A DNA stretch of 64,000 nucleotides from Brucella anthropi ATCC 49188 (GTDB taxonomy: Bacteria; Pseudomonadota; Alphaproteobacteria; Rhizobiales; Rhizobiaceae): NCBI RefSeq assembly GCF_000017405.1, contig NC_009667.1:434001-498000 (forward strand). Reading direction: 5' to 3'. Positions 44,454 to 53,437 of this stretch are shown one piece after another. The notes beneath the pieces were generated by a model, which saw only the letters and a program-made list of their open reading frames with translations, was not told the origin of the DNA and did not search any database. Within the stretch, counting starts at the first letter, position 1. Each line of letters begins with the position of its first letter. A program made the position numbers and the translations under genes.

Positions 44454-44483
44454 ACGGCGAGCTTCGGCTCGCCGTTTTTGTTT
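44454..44483 (+). terminator. Orphan rho-independent terminator with TTCG loop
   Basis: ACGGCGAGC-TTCG-GCTCGCCGT followed by TTTTGTTT. It is about 284 bp beyond the porin stop, with no intervening gene. Confidence 0.85.
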
Positions 44484-44507
44484 CCGTCCTATCGTTCTGC
44501 ACATATG

Positions 44508-44534
44508 AAAAAGGCCGGATTGATCCGGCCTTTT
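44508..44534. terminator. Terminator of the leftward allantoin operon
   Basis: AAAAAGGCCGGAT and ATCCGGCCTTTT pair around TG; read on the minus strand it ends in TTTTTC, 40 bp after the ureidoglycine aminohydrolase stop. Confidence 0.85.
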
Positions 44535-44573
44535 CGTTGCGTGAATGCATCGCGGAATATGAACTGCTCTCCT

Positions 44574-45410
44574 TTATCGGGAAAACTTCATATGCCGGTT
44601 GACGTCCTTGTAGAGCAGATAGCGGAACTTGCCGGGGCCGCCTGCGTAACAGGCCTGCGGGCAGAAGGCGCGCAGCCACATGAAGTCGCCGGCTTCCACT
44701 TCCACCCAGTCCTGATTGAGCCGGTAGACGGCCTTGCCTTCCAACACATAGAGGCCGTGTTCCATGACGTGGGTCTCGGCAAAAGGAATGACGCCGCCGG
44801 GCTCCAGGGTCACGATGGTGACGTGCATGTCGTGGCGCAGGTCATTCGGATCGACGAAGCGGGTCGTCGCCCAGGCGCCGTTGGTGTCCGGCATCGGATT
44901 GGGCGCTATATCCTTTTCGTTGAGGAATAGCGGTTCGGGAACATCGAGGCCGTCGACATATTCATAAGCCTTGCGCACCCAATGGAAGCGGGCCGTCATC
45001 GCGCCGTTGTTGCGAAGTGTCCAGCCGCTTTTCGGCGGCAGATAAGCGTAGCCGCCTTCGGTCAGCGTGTGCGTTTTGCCGGCGACGGTGACGGCGATTT
45101 CGCCCTCGACCACGAACAGCACGCCTTCCGCGCTTTCATCCAGTTCGGCACGGTCGCTGCCGCCGCCCGGCTGCACTTCCATGATGTATTGCGAGAAGGT
45201 CTCGGCGAAGCCGGAGAGTGGGCGGGCAATCACCCAAAGCCGTGTCTTGTCCCAGAAGGGCAGGAAGCTCGTCACGATATCGCTGAACGTGCCCTTGGGG
45301 ATCACCGCATAGGCTTCGGTGAACATGGCGCGATCGGTGAGGAGCTGGGTCTGCGGCGGCAATCCGCCAGTCGGTGCATAATAGCTGCGATTGTTCTTGT
45401 CGTTGCCCAT
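44574..45410 (-). CDS. allE: (S)-ureidoglycine aminohydrolase (bicupin)
   Basis: A 278-residue protein of two cupin domains that releases ammonia from (S)-ureidoglycine to give (S)-ureidoglycolate, a late step of allantoin breakdown. The first cupin has YIMEVQPGGGSDRAELDESAEGVLFVVEGE; the second, carrying the manganese site, has VTLEPGGVIPFAETHVMEHGLYVLEGKAVYRL and DFMWLRAFCPQACYAG. The family name YlbA/UGHY applies. It follows the allantoinase fusion gene on the same strand by 109 bp, consistent with one leftward transcript. Confidence 0.92.
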   Translation of the reverse strand: MGNDKNNRSYYAPTGGLPPQTQLLTDRAMFTEAYAVIPKGTFSDIVTSFLPFWDKTRLWVIARPLSGFAETFSQYIMEVQPGGGSDRAELDESAEGVLFVVEGEIAVTVAGKTHTLTEGGYAYLPPKSGWTLRNNGAMTARFHWVRKAYEYVDGLDVPEPLFLNEKDIAPNPMPDTNGAWATTRFVDPNDLRHDMHVTIVTLEPGGVIPFAETHVMEHGLYVLEGKAVYRLNQDWVEVEAGDFMWLRAFCPQACYAGGPGKFRYLLYKDVNRHMKFSR

Positions 45411-45519
45411 GTGGGGAATTCCTTATGTGAGAAGCTGGCACTCACGGCGAGTTCTGGAAAACCTGTCGTGAGATCATGGAATGAATGCGCCCGGAAGTCG
45501 ACCTTCCGGGCTGCAAGGA

Positions 45520-46947
45520 TCAGTAGAGCGCTTCCGGCAGAATATCCTTGAGGCGCAGGAGGGCGATGCGCTCCACCTGAGCGCAAGCCGTTTCAAATTC
45601 CGTATCGCGGTCATTGGAAACGCGGCGCTGGAAAGCGTCGAGGATTTCCTTTTTGTTGCGTCCCTTCACGGCGATGATGAACGGAAAGCCGAACTTCGCC
45701 GTATAGGCGTCGTTCAATTCGGTGAATGTCTGCTTTTCCGCATCAGTCAGCGCATCGAGACCCGCACCGGCCTGTTCGGCGGTCGATTCCGCTGTCAGCC
45801 GTTTGGCCTGTGCGAGCTTGCCAGCAAGATCCGGGTGCGCCTTCAACACGGCAAGCCGCTCATCTGTCGAGGCAGCGCGGAATGCCTTCGTCATCGCGGC
45901 AGCAAGACCGGATGCGGCATCTTCCTCCAGGCTGAAACCCGCATCGTATGCACGTTCGGCAATCCATGGCGAATGCTCGAAAATGCTGCCATAACGTGCG
46001 ACGAACGCATCCCTGCTGGCTTTCGAAGGCACGACGTCGGCGGTAACGGGCTTGTAGTTTTCGTGCCAGTGGCGGGCAATGTCGACGCGCTTGGCGACCC
46101 ATACCTTGTCATGGCTTTGCACATAGTCGAGGAACCGTTCGAGCGCGGCCACACGGCCGGGACGACCGACAAGGCGGCAATGCAGGCCAATGGACATCAT
46201 CTTCGGTGCGCCTTCCGCGCCTTCGCGATAGAGCACGTCGAACGTGTCCTTCAGATAGGTGTAGAACTGATCGCCGGAATTGAAACCCTGCGGCGTCGCA
46301 AAACGCATATCATTGGCGTCGAGTGTGTAGGGCACGATCAGGTGCGGTCCCTTCGGACCCTCAACCCAATAAGGCAACTCGTCGGCATAGGAATCGGCGG
46401 AATAGAGAAAGCCACCTTCTTCCATCACCAGTTTCAGCGTGTTGTCGGAAGGCTTGCCCTGATAGATGCCGAGCGGTCGCGAGCCGGTAAGTTCCGTATG
46501 AAGGCGTACCGCATCGCGGATATGCTCGCGTTCGATCTCTTCGGGAACGTCCTTATATTCCCACCAGCGCAATCCGTGGCTGGCGATTTCCCAGTCAGCC
46601 TCTTTCATGGCGGCAACGGCTTCGGGATTGCGCGCCATGGCGAGTGTCACGCCATAGACGGTGACTGGCATGTTGCGGCGGGTGAAGGCGCGCCACAAGC
46701 GCCAGAAGCCGGATCGCGCGCCATATTCGTAGATGGATTCCATATTCAGGTTGCGCTGGCCCTGCCAGGGCTGCGCGCCGACAATCTCGGACAGAAGGCA
46801 TTCGGAGGCCGCGTCACCGTCGAGAATGCTGCATTCGCCGCCTTCCTCATAGTTGACGACGAATTGAACTGCGATATTGGCTCCTCCCGGCCAGCGCGGA
46901 TCTGGCGTGTTGCGTCCATAGCCGACGAGATTGCGCGGATATTTCAT
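45520..46947 (-). CDS. puuE: Bifunctional allantoinase (PuuE) / OHCU decarboxylase (UraD)
   Basis: A 475-residue fusion. Residues 1 to about 305 are the PuuE-type allantoinase of the polysaccharide deacetylase superfamily (YPRNLVGYGRNTPDPRWPGGANIAVQFVVNYEEGGE, EIASHGLRWWEYKDV). From about 310 comes 2-oxo-4-hydroxy-4-carboxy-5-ureidoimidazoline decarboxylase, with LKAHPDLAGKLA (catalytic His) and KFGFPFIIAVKGRNK. It thus supplies (S)-allantoin and opens its ring. ATG 46947 is used; an in-frame start at 46983 lacks a ribosome site. It is divergent from uraH, the enzyme acting just before UraD. Confidence 0.95.
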   Translation of the reverse strand: MKYPRNLVGYGRNTPDPRWPGGANIAVQFVVNYEEGGECSILDGDAASECLLSEIVGAQPWQGQRNLNMESIYEYGARSGFWRLWRAFTRRNMPVTVYGVTLAMARNPEAVAAMKEADWEIASHGLRWWEYKDVPEEIEREHIRDAVRLHTELTGSRPLGIYQGKPSDNTLKLVMEEGGFLYSADSYADELPYWVEGPKGPHLIVPYTLDANDMRFATPQGFNSGDQFYTYLKDTFDVLYREGAEGAPKMMSIGLHCRLVGRPGRVAALERFLDYVQSHDKVWVAKRVDIARHWHENYKPVTADVVPSKASRDAFVARYGSIFEHSPWIAERAYDAGFSLEEDAASGLAAAMTKAFRAASTDERLAVLKAHPDLAGKLAQAKRLTAESTAEQAGAGLDALTDAEKQTFTELNDAYTAKFGFPFIIAVKGRNKKEILDAFQRRVSNDRDTEFETACAQVERIALLRLKDILPEALY

Positions 46948-47215
46948 TGCGGGTCTTCCCTCGTTTTCGTTCGTTTTATCCATGATAATAAAGATTTATC
47001 GCTATTATTCCCCTCCAAAAATTTGAAAGACATCCAACGATAACCATCTTTCAGAATGAGGAGGATCGCGAAATACTAAATGCTGGGAACATGGTGTGGT
47101 TTGCGGCCCCCACAGCCGATGGCGACGTTGGGCTCAAATAAACCACCGGAAATCAAAAGCTTGTAACATTTTCCAATCTATTTGATGAGAGAATCAGCAA
47201 GCTGCAGGAGTGTAA

Positions 47216-47581
47216 ATGGGTCAGGAAAACAGCGGTAATGGCCGGTTGACGACGCATGTCCTCGACACGGTAAGCGGCAAGCCGGCGGCAAATCTGCGCA
47301 TCGAATTGCGTCGCGTCGAGAATCAGCAGGCCGAACCAATCCGGGAAATTCGCACCAACGACGATGGCCGCTGCAGCGAGCCGCTGCTGGCGGGCGAGAA
47401 TTTGCGGGCAGGTTCCTATGAACTCCTGTTCCATGTCGGCGAATATTTCGGCAAGACAGATGATGTCATACCGTTCCTCGATGTTGTTCCTCTGCGCTTT
47501 GGCATTTCCGATGAAAAAGCGCATTATCATGTACCGCTTCTCGTTTCGCCGTTTTCCTATTCCACCTATCGCGGGAGCTAA
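47216..47581 (+). CDS. uraH: 5-hydroxyisourate hydrolase
   Basis: A transthyretin-like homotetramer subunit of 121 residues that hydrolyses 5-hydroxyisourate to OHCU in urate breakdown. The signature elements are [23 protein letters not shown] (catalytic His), the second His region FRSTND-equivalent [13 protein letters not shown], and the C-terminal [18 protein letters not shown] ending in YRGS. It has no periplasmic signal peptide. The ATG follows AGGAG. It is the first gene of the rightward xdh operon, five bases ahead of xdhA. Confidence 0.96.
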   Translation: MGQENSGNGRLTTHVLDTVSGKPAANLRIELRRVENQQAEPIREIRTNDDGRCSEPLLAGENLRAGSYELLFHVGEYFGKTDDVIPFLDVVPLRFGISDEKAHYHVPLLVSPFSYSTYRGS

Positions 47582-47586
47582 GCGCC

Positions 47587-49077
47587 ATGAACCAGTCTGT
47601 GCACCAGTCTGTGCGACACACGATCCGCTTTCTTCTGAACGGTGAAAAGGTTGAACTCGACCGCGTTTCCCCGACCGAAACGTTGCTCGACTATCTGCGG
47701 CTGTCCGCCAAGCTGCGTGGCACCAAGGAAGGTTGCGGCGAAGGCGATTGCGGTGCGTGCACGGTGCTGGTCGGCAAGATTTCCGACGGCAAGCTCGTTT
47801 ACGAAAGCGTCAATGCCTGCATCCGCTTCATGGGTTCGCTGGATGGCTGCCATGTCGTGACGATCGAGCATCTGCGCGGCGCCGATGGCGAGCTGCATCC
47901 GGTGCAGAAGGCAATGATCGAGTTTCATGGCTCGCAATGCGGCTTCTGCACGCCAGGCTTTGTCATGTCGCTCTACGCTCTGTGGATGCGCGAACCGAAG
48001 CCCGCCGATGCACAGATCGAAAAGGCATTGCAGGGCAATCTTTGCCGCTGCACGGGCTATGAGGCGATCATGCGCGCCGCCCGCATCATTTCCGACTACG
48101 GTACGGTCATGGAAGACCCGCTTGCTGCTGAGCGCGCCCATGTTCTCGAACAGCTGACGGCCATGCGCGATGGCGTTCGGGTGGAAGTGGGTGAAGGCAA
48201 GGACCGGTTGATTGTGCCCGGTGATCTCGATGATTTCGCCACCATCCTGGCGGCAGAGCCGAAGGCGACCATCGTTGCCGGCTCTACCGATGTGGGCTTG
48301 TGGGTCACCAAGATGATGCGTGACATTTCCCCGGTCGTCTTCATCGGTCATCTGGAGGAACTGCGCTCCGTCCGTGAGGAAAATGGTGTCGTTACCATCG
48401 GCGCAGGTGTCACCTACACGGAAGCATTCGGATTTCTTGCCAAGCGCATTCCGCAGCTCGGCCAGCTCATCAACCGCATTGGCGGTGAGCAGGTGCGCAA
48501 TATGGGAACCATCGGCGGCAATATCGCCAATGGTTCGCCGATTGGTGACACGCCGCCGCCGCTGATCGCGCTCAATGCAAAACTGACGCTGCGCAAAGGG
48601 GCGGAACGCCGCACTATACCGCTGGAAGAGTTCTTCATCGCTTATGGCAAGCAGGATCGCCAGCCCGGCGAGTTTGTCGAAGCCGTGCATGTACCGGTTC
48701 CGGCAGAAGGCAGCCATTTTGCCATTTACAAAGTGTCGAAGCGTTACGAGGAAGACATTACGGCGACGCTCGGCGCTTTCCATCTGACGCTTGATGCGGC
48801 AGGCAATGTGGAGACGGTCCGCATCGCCTATGGCGGCATGGCCGCAACGCCGAAGCGCGCCAGCACGGTGGAAGCCGCACTGACGGCCAAGCCCTGGACC
48901 GAGGCTACGGTTGAAGCGGCATTGGAAGCCTATGCTGAAGACTATACGCCCTTGAGCGATATGCGCGCGACAGCAGATTACCGGCTGCTCGCGGCGCGCA
49001 ATCTGTTGCGGCGTTTCTTCGCCGAAACGGAAGGCAGTTACGTGCCGCTGCGTGCGGCTGAAATCGCGGCGGCGTGA
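47587..49077 (+). CDS. xdhA: Xanthine dehydrogenase small subunit (2Fe-2S and FAD)
   Basis: A 496-residue subunit. The plant-type ferredoxin cluster is bound by GCGEGDCGACTVL, and the second cluster by CGFCTPGFVMSLYAL and GNLCRCTGYEAIMRAA. The FAD domain contains TIVAGSTDVGLWVTKMMRD and MGTIGGNIANGSPIGDTPP. It passes electrons from the molybdenum site to NAD+. Length is normal for alphaproteobacterial XdhA. It sits between uraH and xdhB with gaps of 5 and 10 bp, so it is cotranscribed. Confidence 0.97.
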   Translation: MNQSVHQSVRHTIRFLLNGEKVELDRVSPTETLLDYLRLSAKLRGTKEGCGEGDCGACTVLVGKISDGKLVYESVNACIRFMGSLDGCHVVTIEHLRGADGELHPVQKAMIEFHGSQCGFCTPGFVMSLYALWMREPKPADAQIEKALQGNLCRCTGYEAIMRAARIISDYGTVMEDPLAAERAHVLEQLTAMRDGVRVEVGEGKDRLIVPGDLDDFATILAAEPKATIVAGSTDVGLWVTKMMRDISPVVFIGHLEELRSVREENGVVTIGAGVTYTEAFGFLAKRIPQLGQLINRIGGEQVRNMGTIGGNIANGSPIGDTPPPLIALNAKLTLRKGAERRTIPLEEFFIAYGKQDRQPGEFVEAVHVPVPAEGSHFAIYKVSKRYEEDITATLGAFHLTLDAAGNVETVRIAYGGMAATPKRASTVEAALTAKPWTEATVEAALEAYAEDYTPLSDMRATADYRLLAARNLLRRFFAETEGSYVPLRAAEIAAA

Positions 49078-49087
49078 GGAGGCAATC

Positions 49088-51442
49088 ATGAACAAGCATC
49101 CTGCAAATGCATTGAAAGCTGCCCGCATTGTGGGTGGCGTCGCGACCGACCAGAAACACGATTCCGCGCACAAGCATGTGACGGGAACGGCTGTCTATAT
49201 CGATGATATACCGGAGCCCGAAGGCACGTTGCATATCGGGGTCGGCTATTCGTCCGTTGCACATGGTTCATTCAAGTCGATTGATTTGTCGGCAGTGCGC
49301 GCCGCTCCCGGCGTAATCGACGTGTTGACCTACAAGGACGTGCCCGGCGAAAACGATGTTTCGCCATCGGGCATGCATGACGACCCGATCTTTGCAGTCG
49401 ACAAGGTTGAGTTTCACGGCCAGCCGATCTTTGCGGTTATCGCGAAAAGTCGCGATCAGGCGCGCCGCGCCGCGCGTTTGGCAAAGATCGAATATGAAGA
49501 AACGACAGGTATCTATTCCATCGATGCGCTGGACGGTCTGAAGGACCGGCTTGTCACCACGCCGCTGACGCTGAAGCGCGGTGATGCACGTGCGGCCATC
49601 GATACCGCGCCGCACCGTATCAAGAACCGCATGTATCTTGGTGGGCAGGATCATTTCTATCTTGAGGGTCAGGTTTCGCTGGCTATCCCCGGCGAGGATG
49701 AGGACGTCACCGTCTATTGCTCCACGCAGGGGCCGAGCGAAACCCAGCATCTGGTTGCGCATGCGCTGGGCGTGCCGAGCCATTCCGTGACGGTGGAAGT
49801 GCGCCGCATGGGCGGTGGCTTCGGCGGCAAGGAAACGCAGGCCAACCAGTGGGCGGCCATTGCAGCCATTGCTGCCAAGAAGCACAAGCGCGCCATGAAG
49901 ATCAGGCTCGACCGCGACGAGGACATGACCTCGACCGGCAAGCGCCATGGCTTCGTCATCGACTATGAAGTCGGCTTCGACGATGACGGCAATATTCTGG
50001 GCATCGACTATCTGTTTGCCCTCAATGCCGGGTTCTCGGCAGACCTTTCCGGACCTGTCGGCGACCGCGCACTGTTTCACTGCGACAATGCCTATTTCTT
50101 CCCCGCAGTTCATGCGCAGTCGGCACCGCTTTACACGAACACCGTGTCGAATACGGCGTTTCGCGGCTTCGGTGGGCCGCAGGGCATGGTTGGCGCAGAA
50201 CGCGTGATCGATGAGGTGGCTTTCGCTGTCGGCAAGGACCCGCTCGAAATCCGCAAGCGCAATTTCTACGATGAAATGGGTAAGGACGGCACACGCAACG
50301 TCACCCCCTATCACCAGAAGGTCGAAGATTGCATTATCCAGCGCATCGTTTCGGAACTTGAGGAAAGTTCAGATTACGCGAAGCGCCGCGAAGCGATCCG
50401 CGAGTTCAACGCGAAAAGCCGTTATGTCAAACGCGGCATGGCGCTGACGCCGGTGAAATTCGGCATCTCCTTCACCAAGACGGAGTCCAATCAGGCTGGC
50501 GCTCTGGTGCATGTATACAATGACGGCTCGGTGCATATGAACCATGGCGGCACGGAAATGGGGCAGGGGCTCCATTTGAAAGTGGCGCAAGTCGTGGCCG
50601 AGGAATTCCAGATCGACATCGACCGGGTGAAGATCACCGCGACGACCACCGCCAAGGTGCCGAACACGGCGCCGACGGCGGCTTCTTCCGGTGCCGATCT
50701 CAACGGCATGGCTGCACAGGACGCAGCCCGCCAGATCAAGAAACGCCTCATCCATTTTGCGGCACAGCAATATCAGGTGCCGGAAGATCAGGTTGTCTTC
50801 CTTCCCAACCGGGTTCGTGTCGGCAATCAGGAAATCAGCTTCAACGATCTCGTAAAGCAGGCCTTTATCGGTCGTGTGCAGCTGTCGGCGGCAGGTCACT
50901 ACAAGACGCCGAAAATTCACTGGGACCGTGCCAAGGGCCGGGGCCATGCCTTCTATTACTATGCTTACGGAGCAGCCTGCTCCGAAGTTTCCGTCGACAC
51001 TCTGACTGGTGAATATGTGGTGGAGCGCACCGATATTCTGCATGATACCGGGCGTTCCCTGAACCGCGCCATCGATATCGGTCAGGTTGAAGGCGGCTTC
51101 GTGCAGGGCATGGGCTGGCTGACGACAGAGGAGCTTGTGTGGGACGACAAGGGGCGGCTTCGCACCCATGCGCCATCCACCTACAAGATCCCGCTGGCTT
51201 CCGACCGGCCCAAGATCTTCAATGTCGCGCTGACCGACTGGTCCGAGGCTTATGAGCCGACGATCCATCGTTCCAAGGCTGTCGGCGAACCGCCACTGCC
51301 GCTTGGGTTGTCGGTGCTGCATGCTCTGGCCGACGCCATTGCCACCGTGGCGGATCACAAGGTCTGCCCACGTCTCGATGCGCCAGCAACGCCGGAACGT
51401 GTGCTGATGGCCATCGAACGGCTCCGCAAGCAAAAGGGCTAG
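49088..51442 (+). CDS. xdhB: Xanthine dehydrogenase molybdopterin-binding subunit
   Basis: A 784-residue molybdenum-cofactor subunit oxidising hypoxanthine and xanthine to urate. Cofactor contacts are in RRMGGGFGGKETQANQWA, NTAFRGFGGPQGMVGAE (substrate Arg) and HMNHGGTEMGQGLHLKVAQV; the catalytic Glu lies near the C-terminus in VGEPPLPLGLSVLHAL. The N-terminal SAHKHVTGTAVYIDDI is typical. ATG 49088 follows GAGGAGG; the frame is open a little further up into xdhA. The maturation protein gene xdhC follows by four bases. Confidence 0.97.
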   Translation: MNKHPANALKAARIVGGVATDQKHDSAHKHVTGTAVYIDDIPEPEGTLHIGVGYSSVAHGSFKSIDLSAVRAAPGVIDVLTYKDVPGENDVSPSGMHDDPIFAVDKVEFHGQPIFAVIAKSRDQARRAARLAKIEYEETTGIYSIDALDGLKDRLVTTPLTLKRGDARAAIDTAPHRIKNRMYLGGQDHFYLEGQVSLAIPGEDEDVTVYCSTQGPSETQHLVAHALGVPSHSVTVEVRRMGGGFGGKETQANQWAAIAAIAAKKHKRAMKIRLDRDEDMTSTGKRHGFVIDYEVGFDDDGNILGIDYLFALNAGFSADLSGPVGDRALFHCDNAYFFPAVHAQSAPLYTNTVSNTAFRGFGGPQGMVGAERVIDEVAFAVGKDPLEIRKRNFYDEMGKDGTRNVTPYHQKVEDCIIQRIVSELEESSDYAKRREAIREFNAKSRYVKRGMALTPVKFGISFTKTESNQAGALVHVYNDGSVHMNHGGTEMGQGLHLKVAQVVAEEFQIDIDRVKITATTTAKVPNTAPTAASSGADLNGMAAQDAARQIKKRLIHFAAQQYQVPEDQVVFLPNRVRVGNQEISFNDLVKQAFIGRVQLSAAGHYKTPKIHWDRAKGRGHAFYYYAYGAACSEVSVDTLTGEYVVERTDILHDTGRSLNRAIDIGQVEGGFVQGMGWLTTEELVWDDKGRLRTHAPSTYKIPLASDRPKIFNVALTDWSEAYEPTIHRSKAVGEPPLPLGLSVLHALADAIATVADHKVCPRLDAPATPERVLMAIERLRKQKG

Positions 51443-51446
51443 AGAG

Positions 51447-52289
51447 ATGCCAGGCGCGCGCGACGATATCCGGGCTTTTCTCAACCGGCGTCCCGATAGT
51501 GTGCTGGTTGAAGTCACCGATGTGAAAGGTTCCGCACCCCGCGATGCCGGGGCGTGGATGCTGGTTGCCCGCGATATGATCTTCCGGACGATCGGTGGCG
51601 GTCAGCTTGAATATATGGCTATCGACCATGCCCGGAAGGTGCTGCTCGGCGGCAGGGACTCACCCAAGGACGTTCCACCCATGAATGTGCCACTGGGGCC
51701 CGAAATCGGCCAGTGCTGCGGCGGACGGGTAGGCCTGAGCTTCAGGCGTGTCAGCCGTGGGCTCACCGACGAGCTTGTCAGCAAGGTCGATGCGGAAATA
51801 GCCACGCGCCCGCATGTCTATGTCTTCGGCGCGGGCCATGTTGGCGATGCGCTGGCGAGTGCTCTCTCGCTCACGCCTGTCCGGGTCATTCTGGTGGATA
51901 CGCGGGAAGCGGAGCTGATGGCGTGCGATGTGCCGGGCGTCGAAACCTGTCTGTCGGCCATGCCCGAACAGGTGGTGCGTTCTGCCCCGCCGGGTAGCGC
52001 GTTTATCGTTCTCACCCATGACCACGCGCTGGATTTTCTGATTGTTGCTGAGGCATTGCAGCGACGCGACGCCGTTTATGTCGGCATGATCGGCTCGAAG
52101 ACCAAAAAAGCTACTTTCAAAAATTGGTTGAAACGCGAAATCGGTAGCGACAATCTTTTTGAAAATCTTGTCTGTCCCGTCGGCGGAGCCGTTGTGAAAG
52201 ACAAGAGGCCGGAAGTCATTGCGGCATTGGCCGCAGCCGAAGTTCTGACGGCGGTGCTGACTTCCGTACGTGTATCGCAACCCGCCTGA
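51447..52289 (+). CDS. xdhC: Xanthine dehydrogenase accessory protein
   Basis: A 280-residue chaperone that binds molybdenum cofactor and helps insert its sulfurated form into XdhB. Features are SAPRDAGAWMLVARDMIFRTIGGGQLEYMAIDHA in the N-terminal domain and a Rossmann-like C-terminal domain (VYVFGAGHVGDALASAL, ILVDTREAELM, LTHDHALDFLIVAEALQRRD, YVGMIGSKTKKATF). It closes the uraH-xdhABC operon. The stop codon lies inside the terminator stem that follows. Confidence 0.96.
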   Translation: MPGARDDIRAFLNRRPDSVLVEVTDVKGSAPRDAGAWMLVARDMIFRTIGGGQLEYMAIDHARKVLLGGRDSPKDVPPMNVPLGPEIGQCCGGRVGLSFRRVSRGLTDELVSKVDAEIATRPHVYVFGAGHVGDALASALSLTPVRVILVDTREAELMACDVPGVETCLSAMPEQVVRSAPPGSAFIVLTHDHALDFLIVAEALQRRDAVYVGMIGSKTKKATFKNWLKREIGSDNLFENLVCPVGGAVVKDKRPEVIAALAAAEVLTAVLTSVRVSQPA

Positions 52290-52308
52290 TCAGGCGGGTT
52301 TTCTTTTC
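52278..52308 (+). terminator. Terminator of the uraH-xdhABC operon
   Basis: AACCCGCCTG-AT-CAGGCGGGTT followed by TTCTTTT. The xdhC TGA (52287-52289) is part of the stem, so translation and termination overlap. Confidence 0.88.
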
Positions 52309-52322
52309 GCATTTCCGGTAAA

Positions 52323-52387
52323 GCGCGAGAAGGTTTCGCGCGATATAATATTTGAAAACAAAGGAATAGAGCGGTTTGAGCCGCTCT
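52323..52387. repeat. RIME-like two-hairpin intergenic repeat, copy 2
   Basis: A short first hairpin GCGCGA/TCGCGC (52323-52341), a linker with AAAACAAAGGAAT and a second hairpin AGAGCGG/CCGCTCT (52368-52387). It reaches into the last base pairs of the lysR stop region. It shares its order with the copies at 30.6 and 59.9 kb. Confidence 0.65.
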
Positions 52388-53300
52388 ACATCAAAGCCTC
52401 GCGGATCAATCGCTGGCACCGTTCCGTCATGAAATCGATGATCAGACGTACCTTTGGGTCCTGAAAGCGCTTGTGCGGATAGATCGCAGCAAGCTGGATC
52501 GGCGCCGGTGGTGTGCTTTCGAGGATTGGAACCAGCCGTCCGTCACGGATATATTCCTTCACTTCGAACAGCGGCTTGTTGATGATGCCGCGCCCGCCAA
52601 GCGCCCATTGCGTCAATACGTCGCCATCATCCGAGTCAAATGGCCCGGTGACTTCGAATTTGCGCAGACCTTCCGCCGTTTGCAGGGACCAGAAATATTC
52701 CTTTGAGCCTGGAAAACGCAGCAGAAGACAGTCATGCTTGTCGCCAAGCAGCTCGTCAGGAGACTGCGGAACCCCGTGTTTCTCGAGATATGCAGGCGCT
52801 GCACAGATCACGCGCTCGCAATTCATGATCCCGCGCATACGCAGGTTCGAATTCTCCAGAACGCCGAGCTTGAAAGCCACATCGACGCCTTCGCTCATAA
52901 TATCGACTTCATGATCGGACAGGCGAAGCCGTACTTCGATATCCGGATATTTGTCGTGAAACTCCGGAATTCCCGATGCAATCAGCCGTCTCCCGAAGCC
53001 AAGCGGAGCGGTAATGCGAATCGATCCCTTGGGATTTTTCGCCAGTTCAGCCACGGCAGCTTCCGCCTCATCCACAGCTTCGAGGATTTTCAACGCACCG
53101 TCATAGAATACGCGACCGTGTTCGGTCGGCGTAAGCTTGCGTGTCGTCCGGTTGAAGAGCCTGACCCCCAGGTGCTTCTCCAACTCTTTGATTCGATTGC
53201 TTGCAACTGCTGGCGAAGCGCGCTGGTCGCGACCCGCTGCAGATAGATTTCCCAATTCGACAACGCGCACAAAAACGCGCAGATTATCAAGATATGACAT
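52386..53300 (-). CDS. LysR-family transcriptional regulator in the purine cluster
   Basis: A 304-residue LysR regulator. The winged helix is MSYLDNLRVFVRVVELGNLSAAGRDQRASPAVASNRIKELEKHLGVRLFNRTTRKL; the effector domain starts at GSIRITAPLGFGRRL. It lies between xdhC and puuD and is divergent from puuD, so control of urate-hydroxylase expression, and perhaps of the xdh operon, is likely. ATG 53300 follows GGAGGGGACGT; an in-frame start at 53393 would run into the puuD promoter. Its inducer may be a purine intermediate, which is conjecture. Confidence 0.9.
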   Translation of the reverse strand: MSYLDNLRVFVRVVELGNLSAAGRDQRASPAVASNRIKELEKHLGVRLFNRTTRKLTPTEHGRVFYDGALKILEAVDEAEAAVAELAKNPKGSIRITAPLGFGRRLIASGIPEFHDKYPDIEVRLRLSDHEVDIMSEGVDVAFKLGVLENSNLRMRGIMNCERVICAAPAYLEKHGVPQSPDELLGDKHDCLLLRFPGSKEYFWSLQTAEGLRKFEVTGPFDSDDGDVLTQWALGGRGIINKPLFEVKEYIRDGRLVPILESTPPAPIQLAAIYPHKRFQDPKVRLIIDFMTERCQRLIREALM

Positions 53301-53437
53301 ACGTCCCCTCCACGATTGTCTAGATTTTTTTGAAAGTGCTGGTCGTGATGTGACGTTCCCTGAACCTGATTCCTTTGGCACATAATGCAACAACGAACAA
53401 TGGGGCTCAAAAATGGGTCAAGAAATGGGAGTGCCTG

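Noticed and set aside
45481..47043. A 520-codon plus-strand frame opposite the allantoinase fusion
   Set aside because: The opposite strand has clear PuuE and UraD motifs; this frame has none.
47578..49173. A 531-codon minus-strand frame opposite xdhA
   Set aside because: Shadow of the well-supported xdhA/xdhB reading; no motif, no ribosome site.
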